A stretch of DNA of 64,000 nucleotides, from NCBI GenBank assembly GCA_009746045.1, contig RPFO01000002.1, positions 2,446,506 to 2,510,505 on the forward strand. Reading direction: 5' to 3'. The stretch comes from Mesostigma viride (lineage: Eukaryota; Streptophyta; Mesostigmatophyceae; Mesostigmatales; Mesostigmataceae). The first letter of the stretch is position 1; each line of letters begins with the position of its first letter. This document shows, in pieces, positions 46,359 to 59,167 of this stretch. A program made the translations under genes and the position numbers. The notes under the pieces are model-generated. The model was given only the letters and a program-made list of their open reading frames with translations, did no database searches and had not been told where the DNA came from.

Positions 46359-49300
46359 CCCCCCCCCTCCCCCCCCCTCCCCCCCCCTCCCCCCCCCCCC
46401 CCCCTCCCCCCCCTCCCCCCCCCTCCCCCCCCCCCCCCCCCCCTCCCCCCCCCCTCCCCCCCCTCCCCCCCTCCCTCCCCCCCCTCCCCCCCCCCCCTCC
46501 CCCCCCCCCCCCCCCCTCCCCCCCCCCCCCCCCCCCCCCCCTCCCCCCCCCTCCCCCCCCCCCCCCCCCCCTCCCCCCCCCCCCTCCCCCCCCCCCTCCC
46601 CCCCCCCCCCCCCCCCCCCCCCCCTCCCCCCCTCCCCCCTCCCCCCCTTCCCCCCCCGTCCCACATCCACAAGCATGAATAGTTGAATGCATGTTTTTCA
46701 GCATGCTTGTTGCCGCCAAACATCCGGCAGATGATCCCCAACCCTGGCAGATGATGCTAGGCAGATTTCGGAAGGGGGTGAACCACCTGTCCACCTGTCC
46801 TCGATGCTGCCTGAACACGAGACCTAGCAAGTGACAACATACAGCACCCGACGCAGCACTCGACGCAGCACCGACGCAGCACCAGATACGACACCAGACA
46901 TATTACTCCATACAGCGCCCAACAGAGCACCCAATACAGCCCCCGATACCCGCACTACCAGCAACTAGGGAACGCGGGGCCAACGCCGGTCATTACCTGG
47001 ATAGTGGCGAACTTCCTTTCCGCCGCCTCCTTGGCGGCTGCCGTGCGCTCCACCTCCTGCGCCAGGTCTGACACCTTGCGGCTGCGCGTCTTGTCGCCAC
47101 CAAACACCTGGCAGGAGGCCCACAGGGGGGTGCCCGCCAGCACAAGGCACGGAGGGGGCAAGGCGTTGAGTGGCAGCAAATGCACCGACGCACCGATGGT
47201 GATTAGCACAGTAGACGTCCTGTATTCAAATACTATTTTACCCAATTAAGTGCCATGGCTCTATGTGTGCACGATGGACGGACTTGGGACCCGCACAACA
47301 CTGCCATGTGCCCACGAGCCTCGTACAGCACAAGATGCTCTCATGCACCTAGTACAGCACAAGATGCACTCATGCACCTAGTACAGCACAAGATGCACTC
47401 ATGCACCTAGTACAGCACAAGATGCACTCATGCACCTAGTACAGCACAAGATGCTCTCATGCACCTAGTACAGCACAAGATGCACTCATGCACCTAGTAC
47501 AGCACAAGATGCACTCATGCACCTAGTACAGCACAAGATGCACTCATGCACCGAACTACGGCGACGAGCAAAAGCGCGGTGCACGCAAGCACACTAACTG
47601 CCACACGTAGACACAAGTGCCACTATAAGAGGCGTGTACATACGTACAAAAGAGGGGCACACACAGGTTTACCTGCGACGACTGCGCCTCCAGCTTGCCC
47701 AGCCGACCACGCTTGCCATCCAGGTCGGCCACAAGTGCCTGGACGCCCTGCAGGGACTCTTCGCGGCATGCCACTGCGCTGCGCACGGCAGACATGATGC
47801 TCAGGTGGTCGTGCAGGGCATTCTGAGGGCACACAAGTAGCCGCAAGCCCACAAGCACAGGCAATCACAGTTATGCGCAAGCACATGCACAAATACATAA
47901 GAGCATGCGCGAATGAGCACACAAACATGCAGACATAAAAAGAGCAGGCCGCCGCGCAACGGCAGCAACATTCTGCAGCTGTACACGACAAGCCCGCGCC
48001 GAGCAAGTACAGACGCATGCATGCATGCACGCGAGCAGGTGCACACACGCAAGCCCGCCCGCCCGCCCGCCCCCATGGCACCAACCGAGCACCTCAAGAA
48101 CAGCTCCCATGCATGCCCGTGGCAGCCAGGGCCCAAGGGCCAAGCCCGACCCTTCCCTAAGGCAAAGGGCAGGCGGGCAACAAAATGGGGCTACAGTGGA
48201 GATGGCTGACAGCAGGTGGCAGGGCAGACCAAACGGTTCACTGCAGCTTATCTCAGGCTTTTGCGGCTACTCATCCCAGGGTGGCCTTTCATGGCTGGGG
48301 AGGGGGTGGCCAACACCCCAAAGCGCTCAATCAAGAACAGCGTCGCAAACCAAGAAAGACAACCAGAACAGCCAGTGAGTTGGGAGTGCGCAGTGCATCA
48401 TGCCCCCCCACCCATTCCGCTCCCCCCCCATACCTCTCCCGCTGGTAACAACCCCCCCATACCTCCCCAGTGGTCTCTCCTCCCTCCTCCCAAACAACAC
48501 CCCCGCACCCTTTTGCTCACCATACCACCAGCGGTCCACTCCCTGCACTCACATGCCACCGCCACCTTACTGCCCCTACAAGTCTCAAGGTTAATCAGAG
48601 TTCTAACCATAAGTTTCATGGTCTAATTTTGCAACATTGAATTTCCATCTCTCCAGCTGCTCCGACCCAGTTCCCTCGCTACTCTCATTTTTTGTTCTTT
48701 CGCTGCAGTTGTTATCTCCTGCTGTTCTGATCCCATTACTCTTCCCTATGTTCCTAAATAATCTTAACTCTAAGGCTACCATTCATCCTCACCAGCTGCT
48801 CCACGGTCTTGGCCATGGCCTCGCGCGACACGCGGCTGATGCGCACCGACGTCATGCCCACCAGCCGCGCGTCCGTGGCATGCGACACCTGCAGGTTCTG
48901 GCACGTAATGCTGGACGCTGCAACACGGTGACGGGGAGGGGGGGAGGGCCAGACGCAGAAGGTCATGGCAAATGGACACAGCGGCATGTGCGTGAGGGCA
49001 CATGGGCAGAAGACAGCGCGTGGGCATTGATGGGGGCACGCTAAAAAAGGCGAGGGGTGGGAACGCGAAAACCCACAGGCACAACAACAGCGTCGCTCTC
49101 ATCCATGGGAACGTCCACCGTGGCCCATCATCCGGAGAAGACCGCGGAAAGCCCATGGGGCCACCATCGGCATCCCGCATGGTCCAGGTGGCAGGAAGCT
49201 GAATGGCCCAGCCCACACCGTGAACAGCCTCACGCATGCAGGTCGTGCGAGGCAGACCAGGGGGGCCAGGGACCTGCCTGGTGGGCAACCAAGTAAGAAC

Positions 49301-52090
49301 CAGAAACATAAAAATAACGATATAATACAGCGACAACATCCCCCCTATGAAGTATCATAGTTCGCCAGTTTGTGAGGAAAAAAAGACCGCAGGTGCCAGG
49401 GTTCTGCCAACGAATAGAAACGACTGAGTTGAGCACTTCCTACTACACCCGCGGCGTGGGGACCAGGGTCCAGCCTGGCAGGCACCCCTGTAGATAGCCA
49501 AGGTCCTTTGAGCGCATGCACTGGCGCCGTGCAAACTTGCTGCGCAGATTCAGCCGCCCACCGATGAGTCTGGTCTTAAATTGCATATGAAAGACCCGGG
49601 GCAGGTGTTCGCTTCCTATAGCGCAGGTCCTTGGGATGCTAGCCCAGCACACACGGATTGTGAGACCATGCACCTAATCGTGCCAACCGGCTTGTGCACA
49701 AGCGCCTACCTGACGCCTCCTCGAACTTGGCGACTTTGATGAGCGAGAGCCCGAACTCGCCCGTAACATCGCCCACTGCCTGCTGCGCGCGCACGAGCGC
49801 TTCTGCCTTTGCGCTGGCTTCCGCAAGCTGCTTCTCCAGTGCGCCCGCCTTGTTGCGCCGCGCGATGAAGTCCTCGTCCGTCTCCTGCACCGTCACCTTG
49901 GTGCCAGCCTGCAACACGACATTGAGCGGGCGGCCAGGCAGGTAGGTAGGTAGACAGGAAGGCAGTAAGGCAGTAAGGCGGTAAGGCGGTAAGGCGGTAA
50001 GGCGGTAAGGCGGTAAGGCGGTAAGGCGGTAAGGTAAGGCGGTAGGGCGGTAGGGCGGTAGGGCGGTAGGGCGGTAGGGCCGTAGGGCCGCAGGGCCGTA
50101 GGGCCGCAGGGCCGTAGGGCCGTAGGGCCGTAAGGCCGTAAGTCCGAAAGTCCGAAAGTCCGAAAGTCCGAAAGTCCGAAAGTCCGAAAGTCCGAAAGTC
50201 CGAAAGTCCGAAAGTCCGAAAGTCCGAAAGTCCGAAAGTCCGAAAGTCCGAAAGTCCGAAAGTCCGAAAGTCCGAAAGTCCGAAAGTCCGAAAGTCCGAA
50301 AGTCCGTAAGTCCGAAAGTCCGAAAGTCCGAAAGTCCGAAAGTCCGAAAGTCCGAAAGTCCGAAAGTCCGAAAGTCCGAAAGTCCGAAAGTCCGAAAGTC
50401 CGAAAGTCCGAAAGTCCGAAAGTCCGAAAGTCCGAAAGTCCGAAAGTCGGAAAGTCGGAAAGTCCGAAAGTCCGAAAGTCCGAAAGTCCAAAAGTCCGAA
50501 AGTCCGAAAGTCCGAAAGTCCGAAAGTCCACAAGTCCTTAAGTCCGTAAGTCCGTAAGTCCGTAAGTCCGTAAGTCCGTAAGTCCGTAAGTCCGTAAGTC
50601 CGTAAGTCCGTAAGTCCGTAAGTCCGTAAGTCCGTAAGTCCGTAAGTCCGTAAGTCAGGAAGGCGGAAGGCGGTCCGGGGCCGGCGGGCGGGCAGGCGGG
50701 CGGGCATGTATGCATTTAGGCAGGCATTTCGGAGCCAAAAACGGGAACCCTGTGCAAAAGGCGAGATGCTGGATGCCGGCCGGACGGCACACACGACGGA
50801 CGGGTGGCGGGGGTGACACGGGCCGCAGGCATGTGCAGCAGAGGATGGGCCATAGCTTTGTGTGGTCCATGGTTCCTGGCACCAGCTTCTTGTTGTGGGG
50901 CAGGTGGCTTACTTTTTTGCAAAGGAGCGTTGGCAGCGAGGAGAGGCTTTGGCGCAGAGGCAAGCAGCGCTAGCATTAGCAACTTAGTACCTTGTCCTAC
51001 AGATAAAACGCTGTGTTTTACACTCCATCCATGCAGCTATTGCCGCGTCCCATAGAATTACCTGCCCTTCAGCATACTTTTGCAAGGCACCTCATCCACG
51101 CCTGTAGCATGCAGCGGCGGCTGCTGTCACCCGAACAAGTGCAAGCGATGCCGGCCCACGCGATGCACTACCCTATGCTGCGTGCACACCCCGGGGGATG
51201 CACAAGGGGGAACTGTGCTGCACAGGCACCTGCTCCTTGACCAGCCTGCCTACGACCAATCACCTGCCCCCTGGGTAGCATGGGTTGCACCTGGAGAGGC
51301 AACTACCAACAAGTTGGTGCGAGGGCGTTTCCTGGCCGCCTCGGGTTGTGCCCGCCGGCCTACACGAGAGGGCACAGAACACCTCAAACCTCCCGCTGTC
51401 TTTGCCCGTGGCAGTTTCTAGAGCCATCTGCCCAGTTTTGCGGTGAAATGGCACCGGGGCAAGCCCAGGAACCTTGTGCACTTGGCTACACCCCGCGTGG
51501 TAACGCGGCAGGTGGCAGCAGGCCCAGCCATGGCGCGGGCCCATCACACCAGGGCGGCAGGCAGAGAGGGCAAGGGTAGAGGCATGAGTCACGCATGCGT
51601 GGGAGTGGACTCACCCCCAGCTCGCTGGCAATGCTCTGGGTCAGCTCCTTGAACATGCGGAAAATGCCCACGCCCGACTTCTGCCCACGCAGACGCACAG
51701 CACAGCAACGGGGTAGGGGGGTCAAGAGGGTCGGATCAGTGCACACTGCACAGGTCAGCACACCACAAGCGGCGTGGAGCAAAATTTCCAGCCAGCGAGT
51801 GCACCAGCCAGCACATCATGCCACACGCCTTGCCACCGCACCGAGGTTGCAGGGTGGTGCTGCACTTTTGTGCTGTGGAGCCCGTGTGTTTGCAGGCTTG
51901 AGCCAGCAGGCTTCTCCCGTCAGGGTGCAGCATGGGGTCCATGCACTGCTCCCCCCCACTCTGTCTCTCCCACTGCCAATATTTTTCCGCCCTTATCAAG
52001 GTTGCAACTGGCTACCGCGTGTGTGTGTGCATTTGTGGTAAAGGTTGTCTGTGTCTGATGCGTGTGGGGGTGTGCATGGAAGCACATACC

Positions 52091-52122
<32 letters not shown>

Positions 52123-55100
52123 TGACCATGCCATCTTGCCATGCACCCAAGAGGCACGTGTCACACCCCGCCATGCCCCGCCATACCCCACACGGCCTCA
52201 TCCCTCCGCGGTATGCGGGCCTAGCGGTGGTGGCCAGGCCAGCACACTCGCGCAGCCGCGCCATCGGGGCCATGCCGCGCCACCATGCAGCCGCAGGACA
52301 ACCTATGCACCGTGACAGCAGCAGAGCCCATTGCGTGCGCGGGTATGGGCGGTGCGTCCAAACCATCGCACCTGCTGGCTCTCCGGCGTGTAGGCGCCGC
52401 TGCTGCGCGCCGCGTCGGCGCCGAACAGCTGCTTGGGGAGCCGCGACGCGCCGTCCAGCATGCGCGAGGCTGCGCGGGGGATGGGGACGAGTGGCGGGCC
52501 AGGGGGCAGGTGGGCGGGTGAGGGCACCTGCGAGCCATGGTGCATCACTCGCGGGGAAGGGTACACCAGACCATGGAATGTAAAGGGGCATCTGGCTCAA
52601 TGCTGCCACGAGCACACTGTGCCAGCTGTCCATCTCACGCGAGCCATGCTGCACATGCCGCGACATGGAGCATATGCGCCCATGTGGATCTGAGCGCGCG
52701 CGACGCAGGGGGAAGCAGGGCGGCCGCACACGCAAGGGCAATACACAAGAGGTTGGAGGAATGCGCTTGCAAACGGTGTCCCTCTGCGGCCTATCATGAA
52801 AAGTGCATGACGCATCGCCGACTGCCTTGATGCACAGGGAAGCCAATGAACAATCACGGGCGGTAAAACCATCCCATAAAGTACACAACCTGCGTGCGCA
52901 GGCAAGCCATGCACTACATGGCAAAGGCCCTGGCATGTGGGCCACACACTTGAAGACGTGCATGGGGGCAGCACACGTCACCAGCCAGACTAGGTATAAA
53001 TGAGACAGCCAGCGCAGGCCAGAAAGGTACGCTTGTCTCCCCGACAAACACGCACCTCCCACATGTCCTTGTCACAGGGCAACTTGGTCTTTCGCAACGT
53101 GGTCTTTCGCACCAACACGAGGGGCCTTGTGGCACACGACCGCGCTGATGGGTCGCCAGTCTAACCATCCATGGCACATGCCCTATGGGGTATTCCAAAA
53201 ATACCTTTGACCTACCCGACAACCTACTAAGCCAGCCAAACACCTGTCCGAGCCAGCAAACCACCTCGCCAAACATACCGAAGGACGGCGCGGCTGCGAT
53301 GCTGGGGCTGGCCAGGTCGCCCTCGCTCTCCAGAAAGTTCTTCAGGATCTCACTGCGCCCACAGTTACGTGTGCCATCCGCCGCCACACAACCCACAGCA
53401 CCCCGCACACGAAACCATCCCGACCGGACATGATAATGCCGACACCAGACACCAGCGCATGCCATCACAGTCGCGGCCATCAGCACCAAAGAAGCAGCAG
53501 GAGCAGCCGCCCCGACCCATCCATACCAGGCACGCGGATGTAAACATAAACGGCAAGGTGATGTCTACAGCTTATAAAGAAGAAGGAAAAAAACTAGTAG
53601 AAAAAAGAGTTACTACCAAGAAACAGCCTCTACAGGAGCTTCTACGGGAGCTCACTCTACTGCCCTGATGCTGTGGTGGCTTAATACCACTAGCCAGCAC
53701 AGGCCCACCCACACTACGGCAAACTTCCGTGATGATGCGCACACAAGGGCAGCATCCCAGAACTGATGTGTGGGGGGGAGCAGCAGCGACGGCAACGCGG
53801 CCAGTGCTCCCCGCGGGCAGGGGACCGCATGGTGCCGGCGGCCAGGGAAGGAACAGCACACCCGCAGTGACGAGTCGCCATAGGCGCCGGGCACCCCTAC
53901 CCATGCAGCATTCTATGCTGGCAGCCCGGTGCTACTCACAGATCCTTCTGGCCACACAGCAGTCTGGGCTTGGAGGCGTGTTCTAAGGAAGTATTTCATA
54001 AGCAAGTATTTCATGTCTCATTGGTACCACCCCCAGGCCACACGAGCTGCTGCTACGCCGTGGCTCCGGATCTGCACGGCCATGCGCGAAGCTAACGACG
54101 CATGCGCCAGGTGGCAAGGCCAGCGTGTGCAGTGTGCCCACCTGGTGGACAGCACAGGGTGCGCCGCTAGCTGGTTCATGTACTTCTCCAGCGCCTGTGC
54201 GCGCATCTCCACGAACTCCTTGCTCATCATCACCTGCGGCACACACGCAGCAGGCGGAGGACAATGGGGACATGGCGGTGCGCACGGGATGGGCAAGCAT
54301 GCCATGCAGGGCACACGGGATGGGCAAGCAAGCCATGCAGGGCGCACAGGATGGGCAAGCAAGCCATGGAGGGCGCACGGGATGGGCAAGCAAGCCATGC
54401 AGGGCGCACGGGATGGGCAGGCAAGCCATGCAGGGCACACGGGATGGGCAAGCAAGCCATGCAGGGCGCACGGGATGGGCAAACAAGCCATGCAGGGCGC
54501 ACGGGATGAGCAAGCAAGCCATGGAGGGCGCATGGGATGGGCAAACAAGCCATGCAGGGCGCACGGGATGGGCAAACAAGCCATGCAGGGCGCACAGGAT
54601 GGGCAAGCCATGCAGGGCGCACGGGATGGGCAAGCAAGCCATGCAGGGTGCACGGGATGGGCAAGCAAGCCATGCAGGGCGCACGGGATGGGCAAGCAAG
54701 CCATGTAGGGCGCACAGGATGGGCAAGCAAGCCATGCAGGGCGCACAGGATGGGCAAGCCATGCAGGGCGCACGGGATGGGCAAGCAAGCCATGTAGGGC
54801 GCACAGGATGGGCAAGCAAGCCATGCAGGGCGCACAGGATGGGCAAGCCATGCAGGGCGCACGGGATGGGCAAGCAAGCCATGCAGGGCGCACGGGATGG
54901 GCAGGCAAGCCATGCAGGGCACACGGGATGGGCAAGCAAGCCATGTAGGGCGCACAGGATGGGCAAGCAAGCCATGGAGGGCGCACGGGATGGGCAAGCA
55001 AGCCATGCAGGGCGCACAGGATGGGCAAGCAAGCCATGGAGGGCGCACGGGATGGGCAAGCAAGCCATGCACGGCGCACAGGATGGGCAAGCCATGCAGG

Positions 55101-58100
55101 GCGCACAGGATGGGCAAGCAAGCCATGCAGGGCGCACGGGAAGCGCAAGCAAGCCATGCAGGGCGCACGGGATGGGCAAGCAAGCCATGCAGGGCGCACG
55201 GGATGGGCAAGCAAGCCATGTAGGGCGCACGGGATGGGCAAGCAAGCCATGCAGGGCGCACGGGATGGGCAAACAAGCCATGTAGGGCGCACAGGATGGG
55301 CAAGCAAGCCATGCAGGGCGCACAGGATGGGCAAGCCATGCAGGGCGCACGGGATGGGCAAGCAAGCCATGCAGGGTGCACGGGATGGGCAAGCAAGCCA
55401 TGCAGGGCGCACGGGAAGCGCAAGCAAGCCATGTAGGGCACACAGGATGGGCAAGCAAGCCATGCAGGGCGCACAGGATGGGCAAGCCATGCAGGGCGCA
55501 CGGGATGGGCAAGCAAGCCATGCAGGGCGCACGGGATGGGCAGGCAAGCCATGCAGGGCGCACGGGATGGGCAAGCAAGCCATGTAGGGCGCACAGGATG
55601 GGCAAGCAAGCCATGCAGGGCGCACAGGATGGGCAAGCCATGCAGGGCGCACGGGATGGGCAAGCAAGCCATGCAGGGCGCACAGGATGGGCAAGCCATG
55701 CAGGGCGCACGGGATGGGCAAGCAAGCCATGCAGGGCGCACGGGATGGGCAAGCAAGCCATGTAGGGCGCACGGGATGGGCAAGCAAGCCATGCAGGGCG
55801 CACGGGAAGCGCAAGCAAGCCATGCAGGGCGCACGGGATGGGCAAGCAAGCCATGTAGGGCGCACAGGATGGGCAAGCAAGCCATGCAGGGCGCACAGGA
55901 TGGGCAAGCCATGCAGGGCGCACGGGATGGGCAAGCCATGCCATGCAGGGCACACGGGATGGGCAAGCAAGCCATGCAGGGCGCACGGGATGGGCAGGCA
56001 AGCCATGCAGAGCACACGGGATGGGCAAGCAAGCCATGCAGGGCGCACGGGATGGGCAGGCAAGCCATGCAGGGCACACGGGATGGGCAAGCAAGCCATG
56101 CAGGGCGCACAGGATGGGCAAGCCATGCAGGGCGCACGGGATGGGCAAGCAAGCCATGTAGGGCGCACAGGATGGGCAAGCAAGCCATGCAGGGCGCACG
56201 GGATGGGCAAGCAAGCCATGGAGGGCGCACGGGATGGGCAAGCAAGCCATGCAGGGCGCACAGGATGGGCAAGCCATGCAGGGCGCACAGGATGGGCAAG
56301 CAAGCCATGCAGGGCGCACGGGAAGCGCAAGCAAGCCATGAAGGTGGGAAGGAGGCGCCATAAAGGGTGAAGGGCCGACGGGGTCCAACGCCGGCGCCCT
56401 TGCACGGGGATCACCCGGGACGGCACAAGTGCCATATGCCAGCAGGAAGGAAAGGTGGACACCCACCACCTGTCATGCCATGGATACCCACCCCCTGCCC
56501 ACTCCCTACTAGCAGCCTGTGTTGCGACGCTGCAAAGCCATGCGGCGCTATCACCACCGACCCCTGTCCGCCTCAACCAGCAGCACTCGTCGGTGGATGC
56601 CCCACCCACCTGCCCTTCCACACTCTTGTCAGGCCGTGCCGGGATGAAGTACCCTTCGTATACCTCCGCCAACCTGGCACCATGCAAGGGATGCCGTCCC
56701 GGCACATGAGTAGGGGTGCAAGGTTTCGCACGGTGGACAGGAGGCATGTGTCCGCACGGAATACAACGGCAATGGTGATTTTCTGCTCGCGCCACTGCTG
56801 GGGCGAACCAAAGATGCAAGGCCACGCGGTATGCTTGGGCAGACACTGGTAGCGATTGAGTAGCAATGGCGACTTGCCAGGAGGTGGGTTCGGTTAAACC
56901 GCCTTGTGACCAGGTGCCCTGGCAAGTGCGGGGCATGTGGCACACCTCCAGCAAGCACATGCTGCGTTGGCATCCTGCACTACTCCCCAACAGCTCTCCA
57001 CGCGAGAGTACAGCTGATAATTGATAATCGGCGCACGACAGCGAAACAATTCAAGGTGAGCACTACTAGTACATGTCATGCCCCCTGCAGTGCAGATTGA
57101 TGATGCAGTAGTGTGGCATGGCATGTTGTATTCATGCCACGCAGCCTGCAAGCACCCACACAGGGTTGCAGACCGCGGCTATCAGCCTCTATGCTTGGGG
57201 GATGGGCGCAGACAGACTCGTGGGCGTCTCCTACCCCCCGCCACGAGGTGCACAAGAGCAGAAAGGGCAACCAACGGTCAGGGCATCTACCGCATCCGCA
57301 CAGGGAGGGCCACAATTGCACCAATGCATCCATGGATGGCGCTCCACAGATCCTAATAGCACCCTCGTGCCATCCTAATGCCCAAGTATCTTCCAGCCCC
57401 AGGGTGCCCCACACCCACCTGTCCGACAGCGCGACAAAGTCCCTGAAGCGCCGGCGCACCGAGAATTCGGGCTTCTTGAACCCTGGCAGGGTTGTGCGCG
57501 TATTTACCTGCAGGGAGCGCATGGGCACGCACACACACACACAGGGACACACACACGCACATACACATGCAGGCCGACCAACGACGTGAGGGGCCACTGG
57601 CCGACGAGGCGTGTGGTGACTAGCAAGGATCGATATGCCCGCATGCCTGGGTAGATAGCCCGCCACAGGGGCGGGTGACTAGTACCCCTACACTGTCGAT
57701 GTGCCTTGCCGGAGGGTCATGCATCACACAGGGCATGCGCACTCACAGCGCTCACTCACCGCATAGGTGATGTAGGAGCCTCCTCCAGGAATGGGTACCA
57801 CAGAGTTGCCATCCACCTTCATGGGGTTGTTGACTGTGATGCTCATCAGCCTCGGCCCTTGATGATGTACCGGGAAAAGGGGTGCCTGGGGGGCACCCTT
57901 TTGAACGCCATTGACCGAATCCTCATCTCCATACCGGTCCCCTGGCAATACAAGGAGCCCCAGGGACCATGCAGCACCAAAAAAATCAGATGCCCTTTTC
58001 CAGACATGAGCAGCAAAGAAGTGCAAGACAATGCTTAGACGAATGTTGGCAAGTTACCTTCACGCCCGTTACCCGCAATGTAGGCCTCGTCACTGTCAAC

Positions 58101-58588
58101 GGCAGTGCCAGGCCGGTGCTGCCCGGTCGCCGTACCAACGGTACCGCGTGAGCCTTCCGCGTACGGAGAGAAGACAGCTTCCGCGTAGGAGGGCGGGTTA
58201 TCGAGCTGAGAGAGATCAAGCAAGTAGAGGCGATGCAAGGAGTGCAAAAACCTATGTTACAAATTGACGGGAAAAGCATCACACGCAGGGCTGGAAATAC
58301 TGACCCCGCCACAAACAGGAGATCTAGCGTGACAAAGAAGCCACCTCGGAAATTCTCATCGCGATTGCAAGGTTATGTCAAGAAAAAAGCCTAACATCTT
58401 AACGCGCCCCGTTGGCTTTCTGAAAGCTAGAGTAAGGAGAATAGTCAACCAGCAACAATATAATCATCAAGTACCGTAACTGGGTCTCCAGAGAGATTCA
58501 GATTTTCCATTCCTTCATCGTTTTCTGCAAATATTGCAGGTCCGGACGACGGCTCCCCTCGCATATCCTTGACACCTGATCCCATCAT
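44917..58588 (-). CDS. PX-BAR sorting nexin, SNX1/SNX2/Vps5 type (complete, 15 exons, 543 aa)
   Basis: Exons: 58475-58588, 58058-58205, 57760-57857, 57419-57507, 56610-56673, 54142-54233, 53279-53352, 52372-52469, 51615-51680, 49710-49908, 48793-48917, 47673-47822, 46997-47107, 45911-45997, 44917-45033 (TGA). All are GT-AG with consistent phases and total 1632 nt. PX domain, residues ~88-200: RRRFRDF (phosphoinositide-binding Arg), FIPARPDKSV and MRAQALEKYMNQLAAHPVL. BAR-type coiled coil to the end: GIFRMFKELTQSIASELG, ALVRAQQAVGDVTGEFGLS, VFGGDKTRSRKVSDL, ERNRSEFARLDAERARDFA and YADMCAEIWRSAADVFEGI. Binds PI3P on endosomes and tubulates membranes as the sorting-nexin dimer of retromer. VFGGDK and length suit plant SNX2-like proteins. 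The ~87-residue N-terminus is acidic and disordered. The second ATG at 58585 could also serve. Confidence 0.92.
46315..46658. repeat. Almost pure poly-C/(C5-12 T) tract in SNX intron 13
   Basis: About 340 bases of C interrupted only by single T residues at irregular spacing. On the SNX sense strand this is poly-G with single A, strongly G-quadruplex capable. Flanked by CCCTCTTCTGCGCCCTCC and TTCCCCCCCGTCCCAC. Open frames of poly-Pro or poly-Gly across it are artefacts. Length is likely unreliable in any assembly. Confidence 0.95.
47322..47552. repeat. 29-bp minisatellite, ~8 copies, in SNX intron 12
   Basis: Unit CACAAGATGCACTCATGCAC plus CTAGTACAG, with only CTCTC/CACTC variation among copies, so recently amplified. 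It lies between exons 12 and 13. Confidence 0.95.
49941..50662. repeat. Octamer array in SNX intron 9, in stratified variant blocks
   Basis: An 8-bp period throughout, in successive homogeneous blocks: GGTAAGGC (about 49966-50042), GGTAGGGC (to ~50080), CGTAGGGC/CGCAGGGC (to ~50133), CGAAAGTC (50137-50530, nearly 50 copies with a few single-base variants) and CGTAAGTC (50533-50656). It lies between exon 9 (ends 51615) and exon 10 (starts 49908). Because three octamers are 24 bases, frames read as 8-residue repeats (LRTYGLTD, FRTFGLSD); not a protein. Confidence 0.95.
54279..56350. repeat. 31-bp minisatellite, ~67 copies, in SNX intron 5
   Basis: Unit GCAAGCAAGCCATGCAGGGC plus GCACGGGATGG, with a 27-bp form lacking one CAAG and variants GTAGGGC, ACACGGG, GAAGCGC and GGCAGG. 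Variants recur in the same order over several hundred bases, indicating higher-order duplications. It occupies nearly all of the intron between exons 5 (ends 56610) and 6 (starts 54233). Overlapping Met-Ala-Cys-rich frames are artefacts. Confidence 0.95.
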
Positions 58589-59167
58589 TGACACACTCTG
58601 CCTATTGCTACTGAGTGCGCCGTAAATCCAAGGTGTCTAACCCAATGAAAGCACTGAGAAACCGTGGCCTCGTATTGTCTAACTCAAAAGGATATGGTGC
58701 GCTATTGCGGACCGCCAGCAAAACATCGCAAATGCTTGCTACGCATCCAGGACTTGGCAGTAGGGATAATAAAGTTATGGACAACCGACCGTGTTGTATC
58801 CTTCCGAGTCTGGTCTCACCTGTCACACTTCGGCGTTGCTGGCACTCCAAGCCAGACCGGTGGCATGGCGTGACCAATTGCCACCTAGCACGGCCGCACG
58901 GAACCGTCGTTGTTGTGGTTGTTGTTGTTGTTTCCCGCACGGAACCGTCGTATCAGGCAGGGAAACAACATAATCCGTCCGACCAATTCGCTGCTTTCAC
59001 TTGAGAACCGTCCAGCGCAGAACGGAGACCTAAATGAGGGGTTGTCCTTGAATTGGCTTCTTCCAGCCCGTTTCTCGATGTAAACGCGTGTCAGTCATTC
59101 ACTCAGTTTATTAACACCGGTAAGGCGGTAACCCGTGAGACTCCCATACATATGAGACTCCCATACA
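58589..59167. other. Upstream region of the sorting nexin gene
   Basis: 5' flank and probable promoter (reading leftwards). CCCGCACGGAACCGTCGT-like sequence occurs twice (58895-58912 and 58935-58952) around a GTT-rich stretch. Near 59134-59166 GAGACTCCCATACA is duplicated. No exon or core promoter motif recognised. Confidence 0.45.

Noticed and set aside
45915..46830. Poly-proline (extensin-like) or poly-glycine protein
   Set aside because: Translation of the poly-C tract; it lies within an SNX intron and all frames look alike.
47322..47552. CRISPR-like array
   Set aside because: Units are contiguous with no unique spacers, and the locus is eukaryotic and intronic.
49639..50794. Leucine-rich-looking LRTYGLTD / FRTFGLSD repeat protein
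   Set aside because: Eight-residue periodicity is produced by an 8-bp DNA repeat read in three frames; not a leucine-rich repeat domain.
53983..56990. Frames up to 990 codons rich in PIPCALHGL
   Set aside because: Reading of the 31-bp intron array; true SNX exons 5 and 6 are short pieces at its ends.
58615..59004. A 129-codon gene upstream of SNX
   Set aside because: No recognisable similarity, low complexity (poly-Val from GTT repeats), and it overlaps the likely SNX promoter.
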